From positions 1,652,001 to 1,716,000 of the forward strand of contig CP058647.1 of assembly GCA_014323545.1 (NCBI GenBank): DNA of 64,000 bases, written 5' to 3'. Positions 54,946-63,695 of this stretch are shown one piece after another. Positions within the stretch are counted from its first letter, which is position 1, and each line of letters opens with the position of its first letter. Origin of the DNA: Hyphobacterium sp. CCMP332. Its GTDB lineage: Bacteria > Bacteroidota > Bacteroidia > Cytophagales > CCMP332. Position numbers and translations under genes: made by a program. The notes beneath the pieces are model-generated. The model was not told the origin of the DNA, did not search any database, and saw nothing but the letters and a program-made list of their open reading frames with translations.

Positions 54946-55386
54946 ATGTCAGACATAAAAGTATATAACGCACTAGAAAGGCCAACAACCTTACAAAAAA
55001 ATGAGATTATTGATTTTCTTTATGATAATCTGGAGGAATACGGAGATCCTAAAGAACACATACTCAAAGCAATCAATTACTCCGTTAAAGAGTCCACTTC
55101 TTTTGGAGGCTTTACCTTGGTATTGTCAGAATCCAACAAAATTCTTGGCGCGGTAATCGTAAATCAAACGGGAATGGGCGGATACATTCCTGAAAATATT
55201 TTAGTATACATTGCAACACACAAAGAACATCGAGGTGAGGGAATTGGTAAAAAACTAATGGAAGCAACCTTACTTCATGCCAGTGGGGATATCGCCCTTC
55301 ACGTTGAGCAAAACAACCCGGCAAAATTTCTTTATGAAAAATTTGGTTTCACAAATCCTTATTTGGAGATGAGACTAAAACGTTAG
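54946..55386 (+). CDS. GNAT family N-acetyltransferase
   Basis: A 146-residue GCN5-related acetyltransferase. Motif A, the acetyl-CoA pyrophosphate loop, is seen in HKEHRGEGIGKKLMEATLLHA (near 91-112, Q/RxxGxG/A form), and motif B is HVEQNNPAKFLYEKFGF. It would acetylate an amine; the substrate is not predictable. It starts a five-gene plus-strand run, followed after 7 bases by a sodium symporter gene, then an amidohydrolase and two racemases. Acetylating an amino acid or peptide that the M20 enzyme could deacylate would fit this setting, but that is inference. Confidence 0.9.
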   Translation: MSDIKVYNALERPTTLQKNEIIDFLYDNLEEYGDPKEHILKAINYSVKESTSFGGFTLVLSESNKILGAVIVNQTGMGGYIPENILVYIATHKEHRGEGIGKKLMEATLLHASGDIALHVEQNNPAKFLYEKFGFTNPYLEMRLKR

Positions 55387-55393
55387 TCAGGCT

Positions 55394-56821
55394 TTGGACA
55401 TTCACTGGATAGACCTAAGTATATTTATTGTATACCTGCTTTTTATGCTTGGAGTGGGGGTGTATTTTTTAAACAAAAATGAATCGGACGATGATTATTA
55501 TGTCGGTGGACGAAAGATGTCGGCCGGTCATATTGGTTTGTCAGTAGTGGCCACAGATGTAGGTGGCGGTTTTTCAATTGGCCTCGGTGGCTTGGGATTT
55601 GTCATGGGTATTTCGGGAAGTTGGATGTTGTTTACCGGATTAATCGGTGCATGGCTAAGCGCAGTATTTTTAATCCCTCGAATATATCCAATTGCTAATG
55701 AGAAGAATTTTTTAAGCTTCCCTCAGGCCTTATCACATTTCTATAATGATCGTGTTGCATTTATTGCCGGTATTATTTCCTTAATCGGATACATCGGCTT
55801 TACGAGTTCTCAAATTCTCGCCGGAGCTAAACTGGCTTCGTCAACCTTCCCTTCAATAAGTATTCAAAACGCCGTTTTAATTATGGGGGTGATTGCGGTG
55901 GCCTATACGGTGATTGGTGGAATTAAAGCAGTGATTCATACCGATACAATCCAATGGATAATTCTAATGGCAGGTCTTGTCCTCATTGGTATTCCCATAG
56001 GTTATATGAAGCTGGGTGGCTGGGCTGGTATTAGGGATTTTCTCAGTCCTGGAGACCTTTCATTAAGCAATATTTCGATAAGTCAATTTTTTAATTGGGC
56101 GATTACGATTATTCCTATTTGGTTTGTAGGAATGACCCTTTACCAAAGGATTTATGCCTGTAAGGATGAAAAAACTGCAAAAAAGGCCTGGTTTATAGCC
56201 GGGGTCTTCGAGTGGCCGCTAATGGCATTTATGGGTGTAGTGCTCGGGTTTTTTGCAAAGATTGCATTTCAAAAAGGCATGTTTACCGCATTGGGCTTTC
56301 CTCCTGGTTCTGAAATCGATGCCGAGTTGGGCTTGCCCATGTTTTTAAGAAATATACTTCCTATTGGAATGATGGGCCTCATGATGTCGGCCTATTTTTC
56401 TGCAATAATGTCCACAGCGGACTCATGTTTAATTGCCGCTTCCGGTAATTTTATTACCGATATCATGGGAAGTATTTCAAAAAAGAAAAAGAAGAATAGT
56501 ATAAAATTCTCACAGCTTATTACGCTAGTCATTGGAATTCTGGCAATTTTATTGGCCACCATGATGCAAAATGTTCTGGAGTTAATGCTTTATTCCTATG
56601 CTTTTATGGTTTCCGGTCTTTTTGTCCCGGTTCTCGGCTTATTGGTATTAAAAAAACCGAATTCATTGGCCGCATTGTACGCCATGATTTTTGGAGGATT
56701 AACAACTCTGGTGTTAATTCTTTCTGATATCGACCTGCCTTGGGGTTTGGATGAAAACTTTTTTGGGATTAGCCTATCTGCATTAATTTTTATTATCATA
56801 TCACTTGTAAATAACAAATAG
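55394..56821 (+). CDS. Sodium:solute symporter (SSS family)
   Basis: A 475-residue transporter with about 13 membrane helices, the normal size for the sodium:solute symporter family. The first helices carry DLSIFIVYLLFMLGVGVYFL and YYVGGRKMSAGHIGLSVVATDVGGG, a signature-like region, and IGMMGLMMSAYFSAIMSTADSCLIAAS is the conserved helix-8 Na+-site segment with two Ser. It would import an organic solute driven by Na+, in keeping with a Na+ economy. The start is TTG at 55394, needed to include the first helix. It is followed one base later by an M20 hydrolase gene, so its substrate is probably an amino acid derivative or peptide. Confidence 0.93.
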   Translation: MDIHWIDLSIFIVYLLFMLGVGVYFLNKNESDDDYYVGGRKMSAGHIGLSVVATDVGGGFSIGLGGLGFVMGISGSWMLFTGLIGAWLSAVFLIPRIYPIANEKNFLSFPQALSHFYNDRVAFIAGIISLIGYIGFTSSQILAGAKLASSTFPSISIQNAVLIMGVIAVAYTVIGGIKAVIHTDTIQWIILMAGLVLIGIPIGYMKLGGWAGIRDFLSPGDLSLSNISISQFFNWAITIIPIWFVGMTLYQRIYACKDEKTAKKAWFIAGVFEWPLMAFMGVVLGFFAKIAFQKGMFTALGFPPGSEIDAELGLPMFLRNILPIGMMGLMMSAYFSAIMSTADSCLIAASGNFITDIMGSISKKKKKNSIKFSQLITLVIGILAILLATMMQNVLELMLYSYAFMVSGLFVPVLGLLVLKKPNSLAALYAMIFGGLTTLVLILSDIDLPWGLDENFFGISLSALIFIIISLVNNK

Positions 56822-56822
56822 A

Positions 56823-57944
56823 GTGAAGGACATTATAAAACACAGAAAACATCTTCATCAACATCCGGAATTATCAGGACGGGAATACAAAACCGCTGAT
56901 TATATTTCTAATGTCATGAATTCCTTTTCGCCCGATGAGGAAATAGAATTAGCTGAAACAGGAAAAGCTTATATTTTCCGCGGCAATGAAGAAGGCCCTT
57001 GCGTATTATTTAGAGCTGAACTGGATGCATTACCCATAAATGAAGAAGATAACTTAGAACACAAATCAAATAATGCCGGGATTGCCCACTCATGCGGCCA
57101 TGACGGTCATATGGCCATTTTACTTGCTTTGGCTAAATACATTTCTGAAAAAAGACCGAAAAAAGGTAGAATTATAATCCTTTTTCAACCGGCCGAAGAA
57201 ACAGGCCAGGGCGCTAAAAATGTAATTGCTGACAAGGCCTTTTCAAAAATAAAACCAGATTTTGCTTATTCACTTCACAATATTCCGGGGAGACCCAAAC
57301 ACAGTATAATTGTAAAAGACAGAAGTTTCGCTTCCGCTTCAAAAGGCCTAACTCTCAAATTATATGGAAAAACATCTCATGCAGCAGAACCAGAAAATGG
57401 AGTTAACCCTTCAGTTGCCATTTCAAAAATAATATTACAACTGGACGAAATTCTCAAAGCAAGTGTTTATGAAAAGCTTGTTTTAATAACAATTGTGAAT
57501 ATTCATGTCGGTGAAATTGCTTTTGGTACATCCGCGGGTTATGGTGAACTTAGAATGACATTGCGAGCATTTCGCGATAGAGACATGAAAATCCTCACTG
57601 AAAAAACCGAATTTTTGATCAAGGATATAGCCAAAGATGAAAGTTTGCGTATTGATATTTCTTATTCTGAAGTTTTTCCTGCCACTACCAATAATGACGA
57701 TTGCCTCGAAATCATAAAAAATGCAGCTGAATTTTATAACTTAAGCCTTATTGAGCGTTCAGAACCATTTAAATGGTCAGAGGATTTTGGCTACTTCTCT
57801 GAAATATGTGATTGTGGATTTTTTGGATTGGGATCAGGAGAAAATCAGCCATCTCTTCACAACCCCGACTACGATTTCCCTGATGAAATTATTGAAACCG
57901 GAGCTAAAATGTTTTTAAAAATTAGTGAAAATTACAATTATTAA
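56823..57944 (+). CDS. M20 family amidohydrolase
   Basis: A 373-residue metallohydrolase of the M20D group, paralogous to the one at 43520. It keeps FRAELDALPINEEDN, AHSCGHDGHMAILLALA (metal Cys and His near 88-92), FQPAEETGQGA (Glu near 123), SLHNIPGRP (His) and the final SLHNPDYDFPDE (His). It is shorter than the paralogue in the dimerisation domain. The start is GTG at 56823, one base after the symporter stop. It lies between a symporter and two racemases, so an N-acyl or dipeptide-like substrate taken up by the transporter is a reasonable guess. Confidence 0.92.
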   Translation: MKDIIKHRKHLHQHPELSGREYKTADYISNVMNSFSPDEEIELAETGKAYIFRGNEEGPCVLFRAELDALPINEEDNLEHKSNNAGIAHSCGHDGHMAILLALAKYISEKRPKKGRIIILFQPAEETGQGAKNVIADKAFSKIKPDFAYSLHNIPGRPKHSIIVKDRSFASASKGLTLKLYGKTSHAAEPENGVNPSVAISKIILQLDEILKASVYEKLVLITIVNIHVGEIAFGTSAGYGELRMTLRAFRDRDMKILTEKTEFLIKDIAKDESLRIDISYSEVFPATTNNDDCLEIIKNAAEFYNLSLIERSEPFKWSEDFGYFSEICDCGFFGLGSGENQPSLHNPDYDFPDEIIETGAKMFLKISENYNY

Positions 57945-57946
57945 TA

Positions 57947-59098
57947 ATGCGGGGTACATCTAACATTCTGCTTTCAAAAAGTGCAGTTGAAACCAATGTA
58001 AACTTTGTTCGGCAAAAAATGGGTGCTGACATTCGAATTTCAGCAGTGGTAAAAGCCAATGCCTACGGTCATGGAATAGAACACATGGTCCCACTTTTTG
58101 AACAAAATGGAATTGATCATTTTTCTGTGTTTGATTATACCGAAGCCATGAGGGTGCGATTGGTTACTAAATCCAATTGTGACATAATGATCATGGGTTG
58201 GATATCTGATGAAGACATCCACGATACACTTGTGCAGGGATTTGAATTTTTTGTTTTTAATCCTAAAAGATTAAAACTGGCTGTTAACCATGCAAAAGAA
58301 TTGCAATGCAAAGCGAAAGTCCACCTGGAAATTGAAACCGGTATGAATCGAGTCGGTCTTTTAAAAGAAGAAATCGATGAAGTGGTTGAAATCATTCAGG
58401 AGAACAAAAAACATATAGAAATCAAAGGGCTTTGTACACATTTGGCCGGTCCTGAGAGCATTTCCAATTACAAAAGAATTATACGTCAATTAAAAAAATA
58501 CAATGCTGTTTTGAGCAATATGAAATCACTCTCGATTGTGCCGGATTATCGTCATGCTGCTTGTTCTGCTGGTGCATTTAATTATTCTAAGGCCCGCTTT
58601 GATTTAGTTAGAATGGGAATTATGCTATATGGATTTTGGCCAAGCAATGAATCGCTAATTCTCTATGTGCAAAACAGAAAAGATAAAACGGACCCACTTA
58701 AAAGAGTAATTACCTGGAAAAGTAAAGTGATGTCTGTTAATCATATCGGAGAAGGGGAATTTGTCGGTTATGGGGTTTCCTACCTTACGCAAAGAGATAT
58801 TAGTACAGCTATAATTCCCATTGGTTATTCCATGGGTTATAATCGATCGCTTAGCAATAAAGGCAGAATTTTAATTCACGGACATTCCTGTGATATTATC
58901 GGTGTCATAAATATGAATATGATAATTGCCAACATAACTGACGTTCCAGATGTTCAAATTGGAGATGAAGTTGTAATAATAGGAAATCAAGGTGATCAGG
59001 AGATCAAGGTGTCAGCATTTACAAATTACAGTGATGAATTAAATTACGAAGTTTTGGCCCATTTGCCCGAAAATATTAAAAGAGAGGTAGTCAAATAA
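57947..59098 (+). CDS. alr: Divergent alanine racemase-like PLP enzyme
   Basis: A 383-residue fold-type III racemase. PLP lysine is Lys36 in ISAVVKANAYGHG; substrate residues include GMNRVG, the Arg in VRMGIMLYGF (222) and the catalytic-type Tyr275 in VGYGVSY. Two hallmark motifs are changed: GYADG is GYSMG (293-297) and the MDQ/MDM loop is MNM (323-325). These sites help shape the Ala pocket and hold the substrate, so its substrate may not be alanine. It is followed 4 bases later by a second racemase gene. A housekeeping Alr, if any, is elsewhere. Confidence 0.9.
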   Translation: MRGTSNILLSKSAVETNVNFVRQKMGADIRISAVVKANAYGHGIEHMVPLFEQNGIDHFSVFDYTEAMRVRLVTKSNCDIMIMGWISDEDIHDTLVQGFEFFVFNPKRLKLAVNHAKELQCKAKVHLEIETGMNRVGLLKEEIDEVVEIIQENKKHIEIKGLCTHLAGPESISNYKRIIRQLKKYNAVLSNMKSLSIVPDYRHAACSAGAFNYSKARFDLVRMGIMLYGFWPSNESLILYVQNRKDKTDPLKRVITWKSKVMSVNHIGEGEFVGYGVSYLTQRDISTAIIPIGYSMGYNRSLSNKGRILIHGHSCDIIGVINMNMIIANITDVPDVQIGDEVVIIGNQGDQEIKVSAFTNYSDELNYEVLAHLPENIKREVVK

Positions 59099-59102
59099 AA
59101 AT

Positions 59103-60170
59103 ATGGCTTTTATCACATTAGATAAAGAAAAACTAAAAAAGAATTATACGGCTTTGGAGAATGTTTTCAGTCCCCGAAACATAAAGTGGGCCGTTGTTTC
59201 AAAACTGCTTTGTGGTGAAAAAATATTTCTTGAACAGCTTTTGGAACTTGGGATAAGAAACTTTTGCGATTCACGTGTTTCGAATCTTAAAACCATAAAA
59301 TCGCTCAATCCCGATACCGAAACTATTTATATAAAACCACCACCCAAACGCTCAATTCCCGCTGTGGTCAAATATGCGGATATCAGTTTTAATACCGAAA
59401 TCGATACGATTGAAATGTTGTCTGAAGAGGCCAAAAAACAAGACACGCTTCATAAAATCATTATTATGATAGAACTGGGGGAGTTGAGAGAGGGTGTCAT
59501 GCGGGATGATCTTTTAGAATTCTATGAACGTATTTTTAAACTGCCGAACATTAAAGTAGTTGGCATCGGAACCAACCTTACCTGTATGTATGGCGTTCTG
59601 CCAAGTCATGATAAATTAATTCAATTATCACTTTACAAACAATTAATTGAAGCGCGATTCGATAGAAAGATAGATTTTGTGTCAGGGGGTTCATCTGTTT
59701 CCATTCCATTAATTTTTGAAGGGTTGCTCCCTGCAGGAGTCAATCACTTTAGAGTTGGTGAAACGCTTTATTTAGGCACGGATGTTTATCATAACCGCAC
59801 ATTTAAAACCATGGAACACGATGTGTTTCAGTTATATGCAGAAATAATTGAGCTCATTGAAAAACCCAAAGTTCCGCTCGGAGAATTCGGTGAAAATCTT
59901 TTGGGTGAAACTAAAAAATTTGACGATGCCTATTCCGAAACATCTTATCGAGCCATCATCGATTTGGGCCTTTTAGATATTGATGAAAACCATATTAAAA
60001 TCAAAAACAAAGAATTAAAGATTGTCGGAGCTTCCTCGGATATGCTGGTAATTGATTTAGGTAAAAATGAGCAAAACTATCAGGTAGGCGATCTGCTCGA
60101 ATTTGAAATGGATTACTTTGGTGTGCTCAGAATAATGAATTCCAAATACATTGAGAAAAGGGTAAAATAA
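59103..60170 (+). CDS. Alanine/ornithine racemase-family PLP enzyme
   Basis: A 355-residue fold-type III PLP enzyme of the alanine/ornithine racemase (Orr/YhfX-like) family. It starts FITLDKEKLKKNYTALE and has the PLP lysine in WAVVSKLLCGEKIF (near 34). Substrate-side blocks are IMIELGELREGVMRDDLL and VSGGSSVSIPL; a C-terminal beta domain has LGLLDIDENHIKIKN. The length fits the family. It ends the GNAT-symporter-M20-racemase operon. Two tandem racemases imply that the cell interconverts L and D forms of one or two amino acids. Confidence 0.9.
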   Translation: MAFITLDKEKLKKNYTALENVFSPRNIKWAVVSKLLCGEKIFLEQLLELGIRNFCDSRVSNLKTIKSLNPDTETIYIKPPPKRSIPAVVKYADISFNTEIDTIEMLSEEAKKQDTLHKIIIMIELGELREGVMRDDLLEFYERIFKLPNIKVVGIGTNLTCMYGVLPSHDKLIQLSLYKQLIEARFDRKIDFVSGGSSVSIPLIFEGLLPAGVNHFRVGETLYLGTDVYHNRTFKTMEHDVFQLYAEIIELIEKPKVPLGEFGENLLGETKKFDDAYSETSYRAIIDLGLLDIDENHIKIKNKELKIVGASSDMLVIDLGKNEQNYQVGDLLEFEMDYFGVLRIMNSKYIEKRVK

Positions 60171-60228
60171 AATTCAATTATTGCTCAAAATTGTATTTCT
60201 AGCCAAAAACATTAATGTTATAAGGCAA

Positions 60229-60265
60229 TAAAAAAGGTGTTTTCGAAACACTATCAAAAACACCT
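60229..60265 (-). terminator. Intrinsic terminator of the FKBP gene
   Basis: Arms AGGTGTTTT and AAAACACCT (9 bp) enclose a 13-base loop. The T-tract follows on the minus strand, so it terminates the FKBP gene ending at 60288. Confidence 0.75.
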
Positions 60266-60287
60266 CTTCAAAAAAATGCTGTTAACT

Positions 60288-60716
60288 TTATTTAATTTCA
60301 ACCATTTCAATATCAAAAATTAACTTTTTCCCTGCCAATGGATGATTGGCATCCAGGGTTATCGATTCGGCGTCTGCATCTGTAATTACCGCGGGAATTT
60401 GCTGTCCGTTTGATTGGTTAATAGATAGCTGTGTTCCTATTTCGGTTGGAATATCATTGGGCACATCTGACTTTGGAACCTGTAATATTCTTTCTTCTGA
60501 TCTTTCACCATAAGCTTCCTTTGGTTCCAATGAAACTGTCGTTTTATCTCCAATAGCCATGCCCATGACTGCATTTTCAAATCCTTTTATCATCTGACCT
60601 TCACCTAACTTAAATGAAAGAGGTTCTCTGTTTTCTGAGGAATCAAATACAGTTCCATCTTCTAATTTTCCCGTATAATGAACTGCAACTGAATTTCCTG
60701 TTTCTGCTTTTGACAT
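60288..60716 (-). CDS. FKBP-type peptidyl-prolyl isomerase (SlyD-like)
   Basis: A 142-residue peptidyl-prolyl cis-trans isomerase of the SlyD/FkpB type. FKBP strands are YTGKLEDGTVFDSSENREPL and GEGQMIKGFENAVMGM, then the insert-in-flap domain (about 65-120) typical of SlyD chaperones, and a closing LAGKKLIFDIEMVEI. There is no His-rich metal tail, unlike E. coli SlyD. It catalyses proline isomerisation and assists folding in the cytoplasm. An exact -7 element (TAACTTTG, 60739-60746 complement) lies 22 bases upstream of its ATG. Confidence 0.93.
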   Translation of the reverse strand: MSKAETGNSVAVHYTGKLEDGTVFDSSENREPLSFKLGEGQMIKGFENAVMGMAIGDKTTVSLEPKEAYGERSEERILQVPKSDVPNDIPTEIGTQLSINQSNGQQIPAVITDADAESITLDANHPLAGKKLIFDIEMVEIK

Positions 60717-60738
60717 AATTTATCTTTTTATTAAACCA

Positions 60739-60746
60739 CAAAGTTA
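60739..60746 (-). promoter_or_regulatory. FKBP gene -7 promoter element (TAACTTTG)
   Basis: An exact TAnnTTTG on the minus strand, 22 bases before the ATG at 60716, predicting a leader of about 16 bases. Confidence 0.5.
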
Positions 60747-60847
60747 AGGCAATTCAAAAGGGCATAAAAAAATAAATGAAATTATGTAATTTATAGCTAT
60801 CTCTTTTTGAAAGACTTATATCTTACATAAGAATTAAAAGAACAACT

Positions 60848-61489
60848 ATGAAAAAAGTAGGAATTATCGGATCCGGAATTGTAGCAAAAACATTGGCTGC
60901 AGGATTTTTAAAATATGACTATGATATAATGATGGGTACCCGAAATCCCGAAAAACTGGAAGATTGGAATTCCAAAGAAGGTAATGGAGCACAAATAAGC
61001 AATTTTAAAAATGCCGCAGAATTTGGAGAACTATTGGTACTTGCGGTCAAAGGAAGCGCTGCAGAAAGCATGATTAAAGATCTTAGAAATGAGATAAAAG
61101 GTAAAACAATTATTGATACTACGAATCCAATTGAAGATGTCCCTCCTGTAAACGGTGTTTTAAAATTCTTCACTAATCTTGATGCCTCCCTGATGGAAAA
61201 TTTAAAATATATTGCTCCAGAAGCCCATTTTGTTAAAGCCTTTAATTCTGTAGGAAGTGCGCTAATGGTAAATCCTGAATTGAGTTTAAAACCAAGTATG
61301 TTTATCGCCGGAGATAATGAGAATGCAAAAGAAGAAGTGAAAACTATATTGGATCAGTTTGGATGGGAAAGCGTAGATATGGGAAAAGCCGAAGCAGCAA
61401 GGGCTATAGAACCCTTATGTATTTTATGGTGTATTCCCGGTTTTATTGATAATCAATGGACACATGCATTTAAGCTTTTGAAAAAATGA
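60848..61489 (+). CDS. NADP-dependent F420-type oxidoreductase-like protein
   Basis: A 213-residue Rossmann-fold protein of the NADPH:F420 oxidoreductase family as found in bacteria. It begins KVGIIGSGIVAKTLAAGFLKYDYDIMMGTRNPEKL, with GxGxxA and a Thr-Arg-Asn pair suited to NADP. It continues ELLVLAVKGSAAE and TIIDTTNPIED. Cytophagales are not known to use F420, so the enzyme probably acts on another hydride acceptor or is a NADPH-dependent reductase. It converges with the YceI gene, 11 bases away, with no terminator seen between them. Confidence 0.88.
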   Translation: MKKVGIIGSGIVAKTLAAGFLKYDYDIMMGTRNPEKLEDWNSKEGNGAQISNFKNAAEFGELLVLAVKGSAAESMIKDLRNEIKGKTIIDTTNPIEDVPPVNGVLKFFTNLDASLMENLKYIAPEAHFVKAFNSVGSALMVNPELSLKPSMFIAGDNENAKEEVKTILDQFGWESVDMGKAEAARAIEPLCILWCIPGFIDNQWTHAFKLLKK

Positions 61490-61500
61490 AATTTCCGATT

Positions 61501-62073
61501 TTAATTTTCCTGGAATAATGCGTACACCTCTACATCCACAATTTCTGCAATTTTACCTTCTACTGCTTTTGGGATCTTAATATTATAATCTGCAAGGGCT
61601 ACTTTGAAGTTCGACCTGACGCCCACAATGCCATGTTTGATGACAAGGTTAACCGGAATATTTTGTTCCACTGAAATGCCGTGAATTGTAAGCTCTCCTT
61701 TGGTCATTATTTCAGTTGAACCTTCTTTCATTAAATCATAATTCCCAACAATTTTGCCCGAATAGGTTGCCTTCGGAAAACTATGTGATTCCATATAGTT
61801 TTCATTAAAGTGCTCTCTTTGCAATGGGCTATTAAAACCTAAAAATGAAATCATAGGAATTGATATTGCAAATTGATTTGTTTTCCTGTCCAGTATTCCC
61901 GCAAGTTCTGTTGAATGGGCTCTGATTACTTCAAGTTCGGCATTGGAGTGAAAATCCACTCTTCCTTTGGTAAGCCTTATCTTACTCTTGTCAATGCTCT
62001 GAGCTGTGCTTTCAATAGGCTGGAATAAATTGAGACAAAATAGTATGAATATAAGAAATCTTAATACTGGCAT
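61501..62073 (-). CDS. YceI family periplasmic protein
   Basis: A 190-residue exported lipocalin-like protein of the YceI family. The ATG at 62073 gives the signal peptide MPVLRFLIFILFCLNLFQPIESTAQ; an upstream TTG at 62091 would only lengthen the leader. Family blocks are GRVDFHSNAELEVIRAHS, FAISIPMISFLGFNSPLQREHFNENYME and GELTIHGISVEQNIPVN. YceI proteins bind polyisoprenoids or other lipids in the periplasm. Given the carotenoid genes in this window, an isoprenoid ligand is conceivable, but nothing links the two. Confidence 0.9.
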   Translation of the reverse strand: MPVLRFLIFILFCLNLFQPIESTAQSIDKSKIRLTKGRVDFHSNAELEVIRAHSTELAGILDRKTNQFAISIPMISFLGFNSPLQREHFNENYMESHSFPKATYSGKIVGNYDLMKEGSTEIMTKGELTIHGISVEQNIPVNLVIKHGIVGVRSNFKVALADYNIKIPKAVEGKIAEIVDVEVYALFQEN

Positions 62074-62273
62074 GTTTGTAGGGTTTTCCAATTTATTAAA
62101 AATAAAGCCATTAATTTAGAATGTTGCAATGATGTTTGATATTTTAATAAATTGAGATGTTTGTGTTTTATATCATTACTCAACTAAGCGCAATCAATTA
62201 AAATTAAAAAATCCATTTTTGAAATGAACAGCAGTACATATACTGGTGTTATTTCTCTCAGACTGGGATACTC

Positions 62274-63689
62274 ATGAAAATAGGTTTTTACGGAGCAACA
62301 AGACAAGTGACGGGCAGCATGTTTCTATTGGAATTTGAAAATGATTTTAGATTGTTGATTGACTGTGGGCTTGATTTTGATAAAAACAGGGACAAGAATC
62401 AGAACAAACGTCTTTTTGAATTTGAAGCTTCGATGATCAATGCAGTAGTTCTTACGCATGCTCATTTAGATCACAGTGGGAATTTACCAAATCTCCTTAA
62501 AGAAGGATTCGAGGGCAAGATTTACAGCACTCATGCAACATTTGACCTTTGTGACATTCTATTAAGAGACAGCGCTTCATTAAACAAAAAAGCCTATGAC
62601 AGATTTAAAAAAGCGCAGTTCAAGCCCAAAAAGAAAATAATTTCCCTCGACCCTTATGCTTTGTATTTTGAAAAGGATGTTGAAAGAACACTTGATCATT
62701 TTCAAACAATAGACCCGGATAAAAAAATTAAAATCAACGACTCCATTTATCTAACTTTTCACACGGCAGGCCATTTGCTCGGTGCGGCTCATGTAGAAGT
62801 GGAATTTGAAGAGAAAGGCCAGAAAAAAACCATGGGCTTTTCAGGGGATATAGGCAGAAAGAATTACCCATTGCTTCAGGACCCTGTCAATCTTCCCGGC
62901 TCTCTGGATTATTTAGTCTGTGAATCAACTTATGGCAATAGGGAGCACAGCGACATGGAAAGCCCGGAAGAGGTTCTCAAAAAAATTATCTGCGAAACCT
63001 GTGTTGAAAAATCGGGAAGATTGGTTATCCCCGCATTTAGTATCGGCAGGACCCAGGCACTATTATATACGCTTCACAAACTTTCGGAAAGAGGTGACCT
63101 TCCTGAAATAAAAGTGTTTACTGATAGTCCTCTCGCTATGAAAAGCACAAAAATTTATGAATACTATACTTCATGGTTAAATGAAGAAGCAAGAGCATTT
63201 AAAAAAGAAAATGAATTTTTATTCGATTTTGATAATCTTATATATCTGGCGAGTACAGAAGAAAGCAGGGCTTTAAATAATCATACGGAACCCTGTATAA
63301 TTATTTCTTCATCTGGTATGATTGATGGTGGAAGAGTGACTCAACACGTTTTGGCCAATATTACCAATCCCTATTGTACTATTATGATAATTGGCTATTG
63401 TACACCGGGAACTCTGGGCTATGATCTTATCATGGGACGAAAAATGGTTTATAATAATGGCCGCTCCTATCCGGTAGAGGCAAAAATATTTGTAACTGAT
63501 GTTTTCAGTGGTCATGGCGATTTAAATGACTTAAAATCATTTGTTCAAAATCAATCGAAGGATTCTTTAAAGCAGATTTTTTTGGTTCACGGTGAACAAA
63601 AAGCCATGGATGATTTTAAAGATTCTCTTGAGGCAGCAGGCTATGACCAGGTAGTGATTCCTGAGAAATACCAAGAATTTGAAATTTAA
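62274..63689 (+). CDS. Metallo-beta-lactamase/beta-CASP nuclease
   Basis: A 471-residue protein of the beta-CASP RNA-processing metallo-hydrolase family (CPSF73-like), a likely RNA endo/exonuclease. The zinc motif is VVLTHAHLDHSGNLP (near 60-74). Further ligands lie in FHTAGHLLGAAHVE and GFSGDIGRKNYPLLQ. The beta-CASP motifs are RLVIPAFSIGRTQALLY, ISSSGMIDGGRVTQH and a final VHGEQKAMDDF. It is followed 6 bases later by a LON-domain gene. Full-length and intact. Confidence 0.93.
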   Translation: MKIGFYGATRQVTGSMFLLEFENDFRLLIDCGLDFDKNRDKNQNKRLFEFEASMINAVVLTHAHLDHSGNLPNLLKEGFEGKIYSTHATFDLCDILLRDSASLNKKAYDRFKKAQFKPKKKIISLDPYALYFEKDVERTLDHFQTIDPDKKIKINDSIYLTFHTAGHLLGAAHVEVEFEEKGQKKTMGFSGDIGRKNYPLLQDPVNLPGSLDYLVCESTYGNREHSDMESPEEVLKKIICETCVEKSGRLVIPAFSIGRTQALLYTLHKLSERGDLPEIKVFTDSPLAMKSTKIYEYYTSWLNEEARAFKKENEFLFDFDNLIYLASTEESRALNNHTEPCIIISSSGMIDGGRVTQHVLANITNPYCTIMIIGYCTPGTLGYDLIMGRKMVYNNGRSYPVEAKIFVTDVFSGHGDLNDLKSFVQNQSKDSLKQIFLVHGEQKAMDDFKDSLEAAGYDQVVIPEKYQEFEI

Positions 63690-63695
63690 CTGGAT

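Noticed and set aside
60848-61489. F420-dependent metabolism
   Set aside because: The Rossmann protein belongs to a broad family; there are no F420 biosynthesis genes in the window.
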